Source of the DNA: Actinomycetota bacterium
Lineage (GTDB): Bacteria; Actinomycetota; Geothermincolia; Geothermincolales; RBG-13-55-18
Direction: 5' to 3'
DNA: 48,539 bases
Assembly: GCA_014360655.1 (NCBI GenBank)
Contig: JACIXC010000019.1
Location: 1 to 48,539, forward strand
In this document: positions 24,358 to 32,577 of the stretch, piece after piece
Layout: each line of letters begins with the position of its first letter
How positions within the stretch are numbered: position 1 is the first letter of the stretch
Made by a program: the position numbers and the translations under genes
The notes under the pieces: generated by a model
What the model was told of the DNA's origin: nothing
The model's database searches: none
What the model saw: only the letters and a program-made list of their open reading frames with translations

Positions 24358-26241
24358 TCAGAAGAGGCGGAGTTGCCCCCTGGGGATACCGTGAAGATGC
24401 CGGGGAACGGCGGCCTCTTCCCCATCCTCCCAGAGTGGAAGCTGCCCCGGCGTCACCCCGAATCTGAGGGCATCAAGCATGGTCTGGCCGCCCGGCAGGT
24501 GGGGCAAGGACCCCCCCGCGGCGACACCGTTTGCCCCCACGTCGGCATAGAGGATGTAACGGTTGGCCTCCAGGTCGGTGAGGAGACCGCCGCCCATGAC
24601 GTGCTCCTCCGACGCGGGTATCTCGATCCAACTGAAGCAGGCCTGCGGCCGGTGGGGATCGGGAAGCGAGAAGGCCCCGACCATCTCGTGGGGAGCCAGG
24701 ACGTAGAGGCCGGACCAATCCGCGCGGCAGCTGCACTCCTGCGAGTACGCCAACGCGGACACCAGCTTCCCCCTCATCTCCGCCCTGGTCGGCGGCGCAT
24801 CCGGGGCCGGTTCCATGCCTTCCAGGCAATCGGACCACAGCTCGCACTCGTAGTCCACGAGCGGCGAGGGCTCGGGGTGGAGCTGGTGCAACCTTATCTC
24901 CAGGGTCAACACCCTCTGCACCAGGCGCGCGAGGGAGGGGACCTCCCGCGGTGAGACCCTCTGGGCGCATAGCAGGGAGGCCAGCTCGCGCCTGCTCCTC
25001 TCGTCGGCGGACCTCCCGCGCAAGAGCTTTTCCGCCTCCCCGGGCGAGAAGGAGGCCAGCTCCGGGAGGCCCGAACAGAGCCGGGAGGCATGCCAGGAGA
25101 CAGGCACCGCCACGCGGTTGAAAAAGGAGAGCGTGACCCCCTCGTTGGCCAGGAGTTCGCGGTAGATCTTCTTCCTCAGGTACCCGTCGAAGTGGAGCGA
25201 GAGCTCCTCCTCGTCCCCTCGCCGGAAGGCGCGCAGGCCGAGGATGAGGGCTTCGAGGACCCTTTCCTGCGCGGGCTTGAGCGAGCATTCCGTGAGCGCT
25301 CTCTCCAGGCCGCGGCGCATGGCCTCGTGCAGCCCGCGGAGATCGGTGGTGCCCCCACCCCTCAACCCGAAACGCCTGTGGTGCTCGTCGCCCGCGATGG
25401 CCGCGCAGGCTCTTTCGGGGCGCGCCAGCCTCCTGCCCCCCAGGGGGCCGCGCCCGTAAAGGATCAGCGTCACCAGGAACCGGCAGGCCTCGAAGAGGAA
25501 GGCGGCCGTCCTCCGCGTAAGGGGGCTGTCCAGGCAGGAGACGTGCAGGCGGCTTCCCCTCACTATCTCCGGCCCGCCGCTCGCCACCGCCTCGGTCCCG
25601 TAAAGCCTGACCATGTCGTCGTTCAAGAAGGTGGTCCCGTCTTCGCAGATGGGACGGCGCACCATGAACCCCCGCGGAGAGCATGAGAAACCCCGCAGGG
25701 TGAGACCGCCGCAGCCCAGGAGGGGCATGAGGGCCGCCAGCACGGTGCAGAACTCGAGCCCCTGTTCCCGCGTGAGCTCCGCGGAGTAATTCAGGTGGAA
25801 GGCGAGGGCGAAACGGCGTTCCTCGCCCGGCTCGAAGCGGGGCAATTCCGCCGGGCCCTCCGTCATGATCGACCCCTCGGGCGCTTCCGAGCAAGCGCCC
25901 ACCACGCGGGACAGCAATCCCCCGTATTCATCCAGGTAAGCAAGGCAGGCGAGCGCGTCGTAGGCCTCCGGCGTGGAGACCTCCAGCACGTTCAGGTCCT
26001 CGATGGCGAGGCACCCGCCGTCGTGAAGCACGTACTTGGCAAGGCCGCTTCTCGTGCTCACCAGGTACCGCACCCATCCTCCCCTGGCCGAGAGGACCCT
26101 TTCCAGGTCATAGGCCAGGCAGTCCATCAACCACCAGGCGAATTCCCCGTGTTCTTCAGCGGGCGGGGGATAGATGAGGGCGTACTCCCTCTCCATCCCG
26201 CCCAGCAGGAGGGGAAGCGCCGGCTTCGCTCTCACATGCAT
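24358..26241 (-). CDS. Divergent Pup ligase/depupylase (PafA/Dop)-like protein
   Basis: 627 residues. It opens with GMEREYALIYP (15-25), the counterpart of the GxExEYG start of PafA and Dop. It also has GGCLAIEDLNVLEVSTPE (75-92, matching the 'ARLYxDxxHxEYSTPE' strand), AFHLNYSAE (148-155, for the HENY loop) and GSRLHVSCLD (229-238, for RLHVIxGDxN). These are ordered as in the glutamine-synthetase-fold Pup enzymes. The length is longer than the usual 480-510, with extra C-terminal sequence. Several positions differ from active enzymes (HLN for HEN; ED instead of the Asp motif), so activity may differ. No Pup, proteasome or Mpa gene is in the window. A YbdK/GCS2-like ligase is the main alternative. 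Start ATG 26241, with GTG two codons on possible. Confidence 0.6.
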   Translation of the reverse strand: MHVRAKPALPLLLGGMEREYALIYPPPAEEHGEFAWWLMDCLAYDLERVLSARGGWVRYLVSTRSGLAKYVLHDGGCLAIEDLNVLEVSTPEAYDALACLAYLDEYGGLLSRVVGACSEAPEGSIMTEGPAELPRFEPGEERRFALAFHLNYSAELTREQGLEFCTVLAALMPLLGCGGLTLRGFSCSPRGFMVRRPICEDGTTFLNDDMVRLYGTEAVASGGPEIVRGSRLHVSCLDSPLTRRTAAFLFEACRFLVTLILYGRGPLGGRRLARPERACAAIAGDEHHRRFGLRGGGTTDLRGLHEAMRRGLERALTECSLKPAQERVLEALILGLRAFRRGDEEELSLHFDGYLRKKIYRELLANEGVTLSFFNRVAVPVSWHASRLCSGLPELASFSPGEAEKLLRGRSADERSRRELASLLCAQRVSPREVPSLARLVQRVLTLEIRLHQLHPEPSPLVDYECELWSDCLEGMEPAPDAPPTRAEMRGKLVSALAYSQECSCRADWSGLYVLAPHEMVGAFSLPDPHRPQACFSWIEIPASEEHVMGGGLLTDLEANRYILYADVGANGVAAGGSLPHLPGGQTMLDALRFGVTPGQLPLWEDGEEAAVPRHLHGIPRGQLRLF

Positions 26242-27184
26242 CTCCCGTCGCCGTCTCCCTCAGCCATGGAAGGCTCCCATCGAAAACTGTCCCCTTTCTT
26301 GAGAGCCTCCTCAGCGCGGCGCGGCCGGAAAGCGGGCCATGGAACGCCCGCCTTGAAAACCAGCCCCTTCGCTGCCGGTCTTCCTACGTTCACCCACGCG
26401 TTCACCCACGCGAGCCGTCGCTCACGGAGGCGCCGCTTCAATCCCCGTGGACATCCGGCAGGGTATAATCTATAGCATTACCCGTCGCCAGACGGATCCT
26501 CAACAGGTGGGGTTCTCCGAGGGGAATCCCATGAAGCGGCCTTTTCCGCTCTGTCTTCCCATCCTCCGGGGCAAGCGGAAGCGCTTTCTCGGTTACTTTT
26601 GCTTCCCTTGCTTCTCTTGCTACCTTTGCTTCCCATTTTTTCATTGTCTCCATTGTCTCCATTACCTCCATTGCTTCACTTACTTTTCTTATTTCCCATG
26701 CATCAACCGCATCAATTGCTTCCATTGATCTTCCTGTTTCCATCGCTTCCATCGCTTCCTTTACTTCTCCCGTTTCCTCCAGCGCCTCTTTTCTCATTCT
26801 CCGCTCCCTTCCTTGCCGATCATCTCCGCCGGTACCGCCGGGTGGTGCCACTCACGTAACCCACCTACATGCATGCCATACTCCCCAGCCGCGGGAACCC
26901 GGTCCCGTTCCCATGTCATAAACACAACCCGGCGTTGATAATATTAAGCGGAGGGAACGACAATTGCTTGATGACCGTTAGCAGGCCATGGCGGCCAGAC
27001 ACTCATCTCGCCCTCCCGCCTACCCGGATAGCGCGAATATCCGCGAGGCGCGGGTTTTTCCGGACACCTTTCCTGCCCTATACCCTCGGTGTCCCGGCGT
27101 GCCCTCTCCGGTCATCGAGGATACGCACCCGGGTAATCCCTAAGGCTCTAGTAATCGTAGATCGAAGATGTGACCCCATACCCC
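26242..27184. other. 943-bp gap with a low-complexity pyrimidine tract
   Basis: Between two leftward genes. The segment 26596-26790 is made of loosely repeated TTGCTTCC/CCATTG words. On the minus strand it reads as a charged helix rich in MEAMET, on the plus strand as a Cys/Phe-rich string. Neither has codon use or a start that persuades me, though a TATAAT-like box at 26463 and GAGGGG before ATG 26531 exist on the plus strand. The rest shows no gene or clear terminator. Confidence 0.5.
26596..26790. repeat. Degenerate short tandem repeat, pyrimidine-rich on plus strand
   Basis: Runs of TTGCTTCCA/TTGTCTCCA-type words of roughly nine bases repeat imperfectly about twenty times, an old microsatellite or minisatellite. 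Strand asymmetry is strong (C/T on the plus strand). Confidence 0.6.
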
Positions 27185-29839
27185 TCAGGGGACGGTGAAG
27201 CCGACCGAGTCGTGTGCCCAGGTCCTCGCCCGGTTGTACATGGCCCGCTCGCAGATGACCGGCCCTCCCGAGGTCACCCGCACCTTGGTGGAGATGCGCT
27301 CGCAGGTCAGCTGGTCGTGCAGGGGGAAGTTGGCGCGGGAGTTGCCGGGGATGACCGCGGCGTCCCAGGCGGGCACGTTCTTCTCCCCCTCCTCGGTCAT
27401 GAAGGTGAGGTCCACCGTGACCGGGCCCGGGTTGGGGTTCTGCACGCAGATCCAGGTCTGGAAGTCGCCCTTGGTGCAGCCCTCGGCCAGGTACCAGATG
27501 TCGCTCGGGGAGGTCACCCCGACGGAGTCGTGGGCCCAGGTCCTCGCCCGGTTGTACATGGCCCGCTCGCAGATGACCGGCCCTCCCGAGGTCACCCGCA
27601 CCTTGGTGGAGATGCGCTCGCATACGAGCTGGTCGTGCAGGGGGAAGTTGGCGCGGGAGTTGCCGGGGATGACCGCGGCGTCCCAGGCGGGGACGTTCTT
27701 CTCCCCCTCCTCGGTCATGAAGGTGAGGTCCACCGTGACCGGGCCCGGGTTGGGGTTCTGCACGCAGATCCAGGTCTGGAAGTCGCCCTTGGTGCAGCCC
27801 TCGGCCAGGTACCAGATGTCGCTCGGGGAGGTCACCCCGACGGAGTCGTGGGCCCAGGTCCTCGCCCGGTTGTACATGGCCCGCTCGCAGATGACCGGCC
27901 CTCCCGTGGAGACCACCTTGGTGGAGATGCGCTCGCATACGAGCTGGTCGTGCAGGGGGAAGTTGGCGCGGGAGTTGCCGGGGATGACCGCGGCGTCCCA
28001 GGCGGGGACGTTCTTCTCCCCCTCCTCGGTCATGAAGGTGAGGTCCACCGTGACCGGGCCCGGGTTGGGGTTCTGCACGCAGATCCAGGTCTGGAAGTCG
28101 CCTTGCGTGCAGCCCTCGGCCAGGTACCAGGTGTCGCTCGGGGAGGTCACCCCGACGGAGTCGTGGGCCCAGGTCCTCGCCCGGTTGTACATGGCCCGCT
28201 CGCAGATGACCGGCCCTCCCGTGGAGACCACCTTGGTGGAGATGCGCTCGCATACGAGCTGGTCGTGCAGGGGGAAGTTGGCGCGGGAGTTGCCGGGGAT
28301 GACCGCGGCGTCCCAGGCGGGGACGTTCTTCTCCCCCTCCTCGGTCATGAAGGTGAGGTCCACCGTGACCGGGTCCGGGTTGGGGTTCTGCACGCAGATC
28401 CAGGTCTGGAAGTCGCCTTGCGTGCAGCCCTCGGCCAGGTACCAGGTGTACGGGAGGTCCGAGATCCGCTGGGCGTAGATGTCGGGATATGCTGCGGCGT
28501 TGCGCTTGTCTTGCCAGGTGATGACGGCGCCGCCGCTACCGTCCGGGGCTATCTGCGGTTCTTCGGCGTCGCCCGGCGATCTTGTGCGCACGGCCAGCCC
28601 GTTCGCGGCCCAGAGGGCACGCCCCGATGAGTCCAGCTTCTGGGCGTAGATGTCCCATTTGCCGCTGCGGCGGTCCTGCCAGGTGATCTTTGCCCCTCCG
28701 CCTATATCCGGCGTCATCTGCAGGTTTATGGCGTCACCGGCCGGGCCGCTGCGCACGGCCACCCCGTTGGCGGTCCAGAGGGCACGCCCCGAGGAGTCCA
28801 GCTTCTGGGCGTAGATGTCCTTTACAGCGTTGCGGGTATCCTGCCAGGCGATAACGCAACCGCCGCCCACTCCCGGCGTGATGCGGGGCTCTTCGGCGTA
28901 ACCGGCCGGGCCGCTGCGCACGGCCACCCCGTTCGCGGTCCAGAGGGCACGCCCCGTGGAGTCGACTCTCTGGGCGTAGACGTCCGGCGTTTCCACCCAG
29001 GTGATGATGGCGCCGCCGCTACCGTCGGGCGTGATCCGGGGGTCCTCGGCTTGCGTCGTGCCGGTGCGCACGACTATCCCCGATGGACACCAGAGGATGT
29101 TCCCCGCGGAATTGATCCTCTGGGCTTTTATGTCTCTGTCGCTTTCACACCAGGTGATGATGGCGCCGCCGCTGCCGTCGGGGGTGATCTGGGGTTTCAT
29201 GGCGCCGCCCCCGCTCAAGCACACCCCGTTCGCGGTCCAGAGGGCACGCCCCGCGTAGTCGATCATCTGGGCGTAGACCTTGAAAGTGGCATCGCGCCAG
29301 TCGTACCAGGTGATGATGGCGCCGCCGCTGCCATCGGGGGTGATCTGGGGCAGGTAAGCGTTGTCCGCCGGGCCGCTGCGCACGGCCACCCCGTTGGCGG
29401 TCCAGTAGACGCCCCCCGAGGGGTTGACCCTCTGGGCGTAGATGTCGCTTACGTCGTCGCGGTAATCCTGCCAGGTGATGACGGCGCCGCCGCTCCCGTC
29501 GGGCGTTATGCGGGGATTGCGGGCATCACCGTCCGGGCTGAGGCGTACGCCCACCCCGCTCGCATTCCAGAGGACGCGTCCTGCGTAGTCGACCCTCTGG
29601 GCGCATATCTGGGAATGGCCGCCCCTCATCTCCTGCCAGGCGATGATGGCTCCCCCGGCCTGGTCCGAGGCCGGTTGTGGATGGAAGGCGCCGCCGGAAT
29701 CGGTGCGTACGCCCACCCCCTCATCCGTCCACCGCGGCTCGGCAGCGTCGGCCGGGGCCACGCCGAGGCAGAGCATGGCGAGCAGCAGGCAGGCTGGGAG
29801 GGCCCTCCACATCGCACGACTCCTCACGAGAACCTCCAT
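27185..29839 (-). CDS. Secreted repeat protein: propeller-like repeats plus four WYLAEGCT domains
   Basis: 884 residues from ATG 29839, preceded by AAGGAGG; a further 33-residue in-frame extension is Arg-rich and unlikely. Signal peptide: MWRALPACLLLAMLCLGVAPADAAEP. The N-terminal half has about nine repeats of roughly 45-48 residues with the motif ITPDGSGGAIITWQD...YAQ, which suggests a beta-propeller. The C-terminal 420 residues are four nearly identical 105-106 residue units beginning WYLAEGCT (DUF5719-like wording), each with ICVQNPNP and ICERAMYN. The gene ends within the last unit and no anchor is seen. Extracellular; possibly adhesion or polysaccharide-binding (inference). It is a single-gene unit on its strand. 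Confidence 0.85.
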   Translation of the reverse strand: MEVLVRSRAMWRALPACLLLAMLCLGVAPADAAEPRWTDEGVGVRTDSGGAFHPQPASDQAGGAIIAWQEMRGGHSQICAQRVDYAGRVLWNASGVGVRLSPDGDARNPRITPDGSGGAVITWQDYRDDVSDIYAQRVNPSGGVYWTANGVAVRSGPADNAYLPQITPDGSGGAIITWYDWRDATFKVYAQMIDYAGRALWTANGVCLSGGGAMKPQITPDGSGGAIITWCESDRDIKAQRINSAGNILWCPSGIVVRTGTTQAEDPRITPDGSGGAIITWVETPDVYAQRVDSTGRALWTANGVAVRSGPAGYAEEPRITPGVGGGCVIAWQDTRNAVKDIYAQKLDSSGRALWTANGVAVRSGPAGDAINLQMTPDIGGGAKITWQDRRSGKWDIYAQKLDSSGRALWAANGLAVRTRSPGDAEEPQIAPDGSGGAVITWQDKRNAAAYPDIYAQRISDLPYTWYLAEGCTQGDFQTWICVQNPNPDPVTVDLTFMTEEGEKNVPAWDAAVIPGNSRANFPLHDQLVCERISTKVVSTGGPVICERAMYNRARTWAHDSVGVTSPSDTWYLAEGCTQGDFQTWICVQNPNPGPVTVDLTFMTEEGEKNVPAWDAAVIPGNSRANFPLHDQLVCERISTKVVSTGGPVICERAMYNRARTWAHDSVGVTSPSDIWYLAEGCTKGDFQTWICVQNPNPGPVTVDLTFMTEEGEKNVPAWDAAVIPGNSRANFPLHDQLVCERISTKVRVTSGGPVICERAMYNRARTWAHDSVGVTSPSDIWYLAEGCTKGDFQTWICVQNPNPGPVTVDLTFMTEEGEKNVPAWDAAVIPGNSRANFPLHDQLTCERISTKVRVTSGGPVICERAMYNRARTWAHDSVGFTVP
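27188..28451 (-). repeat. Four tandem 315-318 bp coding repeats
   Basis: Units start at about 27201, 27519, 27837 and 28152 (read on the plus strand), nearly identical in DNA. Units differ by one in-frame codon: two encode KVRVTSGG (318 bp) and two KVVSTGG (315 bp). The two types are grouped, the shorter type nearer the N-terminus. Such identity indicates recent amplification or gene conversion. Confidence 0.9.
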
Positions 29840-30287
29840 GAGAACCTCCTTCCTTCCCTCTCGCGGGGCTCTCTTCCCCAAAGGCCTCGTCGGCGCTCTC
29901 CGTTTTCCGCGTATCGTCCTTCGTCCCTCTCTCTTCAACGTCCGGACTCATCCCTTCTTTCCACCCACGGCAACCCTTCCTCCCACCTCTTCACGCGTAG
30001 CCCCCCTTGCTCTCCTACGGGGTCTCCGGACGCTAAATGCGTGGAGGTCTCCCCTCGTTTCCGGGCGCGCCAGGCGGCGTGCTCCCGCCTCGAAAAAGAA
30101 CGGCAAAGGCGCCGCCCGGACACCGGGTTCACGGCAGAGCCCCAACGATTTGGTCTTGTGGTGATACGCCGACCGCCGTGTCATGGTTCCCCTGTATCCA
30201 TGTAATATTATACCATTTTGTATGCTCCACTCTACACCTCTTGTTACCATATATTACCATATTTTAAGAAGGTCGCCATGGTGCCCT
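29840..30287. other. Upstream region of the secreted repeat protein, no gene seen
   Basis: GC-rich to about 30180, then AT-rich with several TACCAT/ATATTA words (30200-30265). The promoter for the leftward secreted protein should lie here but no clear boxes can be named. No supported coding frame. Confidence 0.4.
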
Positions 30288-30456
30288 TGAACCCTGCCCC
30301 TGAACCCTGTCCTTGATCCCTGCCCCTGAACCCTGTCCCCGAACCCTGTCCTTGAACCCTGCCCCTGAACCCTGTCCCAGAACCCTGTCCTTGATCCTTG
30401 CCCTTGATCCTTGCCCTTGATCCCTGCCCTTGATCCCTGCCCTTGAATCCTGTCCC
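30288..30456. repeat. Minisatellite: 13 tandem copies of a 13-bp unit
   Basis: Units of the type TGAACCCTGTCCT/TGATCCCTGCCCC repeat exactly every 13 bp, thirteen times. A 13-bp period breaks the reading frame each unit, so open frames over it (Gly/Gln/Arg-rich on the minus strand) are artefacts. It lies 250 bp left of the integrated element. Confidence 0.9.
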
Positions 30457-30699
30457 CTCTTCCTCACGCAGCCTTTCCCTCCCTGGACGCCTCCGCGTGC
30501 GGCGGAAACTTTCGCGCCGCCTCGGGAGGAGAACGTCGCCGCCGGCAAGGCGGCGGGATCCCCGCCGCGGAAGGGGGCCCCTTTTTCCCCGCCGCGACCC
30601 GTCCCCGGGCGGCGCGGACAAACGGGCCGGGTCCCGGCACCCGGTACGATCCGGTCGCGGCTTTTCCTTTGCCGCTCCTCTCCCGGAAGCAAGAAAAAA

Positions 30700-30735
30700 A
30701 CAGGCCAGGCCCAGGGACATGCCCTCTGACCTGGT
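30700..30735 (-). terminator. Displaced tRNA-Phe terminator
   Basis: On the minus strand a CCAGGTC...GGGCCTGG hairpin ends in a run of T (AAAAAAA at 30694-30700 on the plus strand). Duplicate of the terminator beside the intact tRNA-Phe. Confidence 0.65.
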
Positions 30736-30790
30736 CTTTTACTGGTGGCGAGAGGCGGAATCGAACCGCCGACGCCAGGATTTTCAGTCC
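30705..30790. repeat. attL: 86-bp direct repeat with displaced tRNA-Phe 3' half
   Basis: Matches 38782-38867 in 84 of 86 positions (differences at 30729 and 30741). Bases 30743-30790 equal the 3' 48 nt of tRNA-Phe including CCA, anticodon-stem side and T arm; the 5' half is absent. The left part (30705-30735) is the hairpin that follows the tRNA. This is the original 3' end of the tRNA gene, displaced by integration. Confidence 0.92.
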
Positions 30791-31140
30791 GATAAGCGGG
30801 TTTTTCTCCTATTTTTACCATTTTCTTTTTTTCTCTTACAATCCTTATTCTTCGCATGGTTAAGCCATAAATGGAGGGGTAGTTTTCCTTTTACCTGTTT
30901 TTCCCTCTCTTCTCGTGCGTCCCGTTCTTCGGGAGCATTTCGGGAGCGCGGCTTCGAGGAGAAGGGAGGAATCGGAGTTTGGACGTTTCGGATTGCCCGA
31001 TAGATGGTAAAATAACAGCGCCGTGAGGCGTATAAGGGAAAATATCGGTTTCCACATTGTTCTCAGTCAGCCTGTCGAGGCCTGAGCCCGAAACTAGGGT
31101 CCAGGCTTAAAGTGGTCGGGGAAGCGAAGGGGAGGAGACC
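30791..31140. other. Element left end, noncoding
   Basis: 350 bp between attL and the membrane-protein gene. The first 80 bp are T-rich (TTTTCTTTTTTTCTC area) and the rest shows no supported gene. It probably holds the promoter of the gene at 31141; integrase arm sites may also lie here but I cannot define them. Confidence 0.4.
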
Positions 31141-31470
31141 ATGAGCAGCGCGAATTATTTCGCTATCGGGGTGGCGTTGCTGGTTGCCTGCGCCGTGAGC
31201 CTGGGGGTGTTCATCTACATGTATGCGGCGGGGGAAGGCTCTTCGTATGGCAAGCCGCCGAAGCGGAAGACCAGCGCCCTTCCACTACAGCAGAAGGAAT
31301 ACGACGCCGAATACGAAGTAGCCCTCAAGAAGTACGAGGACGCAAAGGCCACAGCTTCTGCGGAGCGTAGCCTGTGGCTGATACTCATAATCGCCGTGGG
31401 AGCCCCGCTGTTCATCCTGGCCTCGCTTTTCTTCATACTTTCAGCGGTCGCTAAGCCGCGTGAGGGTTAG
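31141..31470 (+). CDS. Small two-TM membrane protein, candidate satellite cargo
   Basis: 109 residues. One transmembrane helix near the N-terminus (about 7-30, IGVALLVACAVSLGVFIYMY), a charged helical segment (about 45-75, KEYDAEYEVALKKYEDAK) likely to form a coiled coil, and a second transmembrane helix (about 79-103, LWLILIIAVGAPLFILASLFF). AGGAG lies before the ATG. It is the only gene between the terminase end and attL and faces the leftward operon, the place where PICIs carry accessory genes. No family recognised. A role in phage exclusion or host fitness is speculation from position. Confidence 0.7.
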   Translation: MSSANYFAIGVALLVACAVSLGVFIYMYAAGEGSSYGKPPKRKTSALPLQQKEYDAEYEVALKKYEDAKATASAERSLWLILIIAVGAPLFILASLFFILSAVAKPREG

Positions 31471-31534
31471 TCCGGTTGTGACGAGAGTGTAGGTGTAGTG
31501 ACGCACCTGCTCCGGGTGAGCCGGGGCCCCACCT

Positions 31535-31864
31535 TCAGGTGCCCGACCCCTTGCGGAGCTCCTCCATCACCTTCAGCTGTGCTTCCTCCTCCGGGGAGAG
31601 CAGCCCGTGCTTGCGGAGGAAAGCGATCTCTGCGGCGGGATTGCAGTGCTTAGGGGGATCCCCATATTCTGGCGCCTCGAATTCCCACCATGCGGCGGGG
31701 CGGAGGCCGGGCGCGCACGCCGCCATGAGCTCCTCCCGGTGTTCCTTCCAGGCGGCACGCTTGAGGAAGGGCGTTTCAAAGGCGGACCTCCCGGCTTTCC
31801 CGATCCACAACTCGAAGAATTCAGCATCGGAAAGTTCGTTCCGTCTCTTGCGTCGCTTCGGCAT
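31535..31864 (-). CDS. Phage-associated small protein beside small terminase
   Basis: 109 residues. The basic start MPKRRKRRNELSDAEF is followed by the wording RPAAWWEFEAPEY and EIAFLRKHGLLSPEEEAQL. That pattern (RP-x-AWW-x-FEAPE ... LRRHGLL-x-EE) recurs in small phage proteins encoded beside terminase genes, so I read it as phage-derived; the function is not established. Its ribosome site GGGGAGGTG overlaps the last codons of the terminase gene, five bases apart, so it is translated from the same message. It is the last gene of the leftward operon; a GCACCTG...CAGGTGC hairpin (about 31503-31541) lies at its end. Confidence 0.75.
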   Translation of the reverse strand: MPKRRKRRNELSDAEFFELWIGKAGRSAFETPFLKRAAWKEHREELMAACAPGLRPAAWWEFEAPEYGDPPKHCNPAAEIAFLRKHGLLSPEEEAQLKVMEELRKGSGT

Positions 31865-31868
31865 ACGA

Positions 31869-32177
31869 TCACCTCCCCGGGGGCCGCCCCAGCGGGCCGG
31901 GCGGCTCCTCGTTGAAGCCTAACTGTTTCCAGGCCCGAAAGAAGGCGAGCCGGGCTTCTTTCTCCACCTGCAGGAGGGGGTTAGCCCGCTGGCGCCCGGA
32001 AGGGTCGGTGACGACGAGGCCTTCTTCTTGTATCGCCTCCCACGCCTCCCGGTATCGGTCGTAGGCCTCCAGGGCCACCTGCAACAAGACCAGGTCGGAC
32101 GGCTCCAACATCCACGTGGCGTTTAGCGCCGCCCAGATCTCCTTCGATTCCTTACTCAATTTTCGTGGTGCTTTCAT
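31869..32177 (-). CDS. terS: Phage terminase small subunit, P27 family
   Basis: 102 residues, the normal size for this family. The protein begins with a basic helix (MKAPRKLSKESKEIWAAL), then an LLLQVALEAYDRYREAWEAI helix and the hallmark segment EGLVVTDPSGRQRANPLLQVEKEARLAFFRAWKQLG. In phages it recognises pac or cos DNA and recruits the large subunit to the procapsid. No large subunit is encoded anywhere in the window. In phage islands a lone TerS redirects packaging by a helper phage, and that is the reading I favour here. It follows the HNH remnant by about 90 bp, as in many phage packaging modules. Confidence 0.85.
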   Translation of the reverse strand: MKAPRKLSKESKEIWAALNATWMLEPSDLVLLQVALEAYDRYREAWEAIQEEGLVVTDPSGRQRANPLLQVEKEARLAFFRAWKQLGFNEEPPGPLGRPPGR

Positions 32178-32266
32178 CGTTCAGCTCCCCAATTCCTCAT
32201 ATGCGGTTACGAGTTTCTCTCGCAGAAAGGTAAGCGTCGGTCTGCCGAGATGATTCGCCAGACTTT

Positions 32267-32434
32267 TTACCTACCCCTACCATGAATTCTCTCATGACAC
32301 TCACGGCATAGTGCCGTAAGATTATCCAGGGCGTCCCTTCCTCCTTTTCTCTTTCTTGAGGCGCTTTGGGGCTTAAATCGTCCGCCTTTGAGCGCCTTTC
32401 CCAAAAAACAGCCGCAAACAAGCGCCGCTTTCAT
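32267..32434 (-). CDS. HNH endonuclease remnant or minimal HNH-like protein
   Basis: 55 residues from ATG 32434 to TAA 32267. The C-terminal half carries the clear HNH signature RDALDNLTALCRECHERIHGR (final His-Asn-type helix with C-x2-CH), and an upstream Cys pair is present (VCGC). The first His-His/Asp-His beta-hairpin motif normally between them is missing, replaced by a basic stretch (RFKPQSASRKRKGG), and an in-frame stop lies just before the ATG. It is therefore probably a decayed copy. HNH nucleases sit next to terminase genes in many phages and aid packaging, which fits its place before terS. Confidence 0.5.
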   Translation of the reverse strand: MKAALVCGCFLGKALKGGRFKPQSASRKRKGGRDALDNLTALCRECHERIHGRGR

Positions 32435-32577
32435 CGCCGCCGCCTATCCCCGCATCCCCGCCCCGCGCTCCCGGGGCGGGAGGAATAAACCCTCTTATGC
32501 GCATTGCAACGCCGGCCTTTTGTTGACCCTGGACGTCCTGGATGCGCGCGTGACTTCACCGCCTTATGCAACACGGC

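Noticed and set aside
26438-26851. 137-residue minus frame with MEAMET repeats
   Set aside because: It is created by the short pyrimidine repeat on the other strand, with no good ribosome site or recognisable domain.
27170-28630. Long plus-strand open frames opposite the secreted repeat protein
   Set aside because: They are antisense shadows of the tandem repeats; the minus frame has a signal peptide, ribosome site and coherent domains.
30743-30790. A second tRNA-Phe gene at the left end
   Set aside because: Only the 3' half is present; it continues into unrelated sequence instead of the D arm and 5' acceptor strand.
30244-30857. Gly/Gln/Arg-rich frames across the 13-bp minisatellite
   Set aside because: The period is not a multiple of three and all three frames look alike; this is noncoding repeat.
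32197-32421. 74-residue minus frame over the HNH region
   Set aside because: A shifted frame carries the HNH signature LDNLTALCRECHERIHG; this one has no motif.
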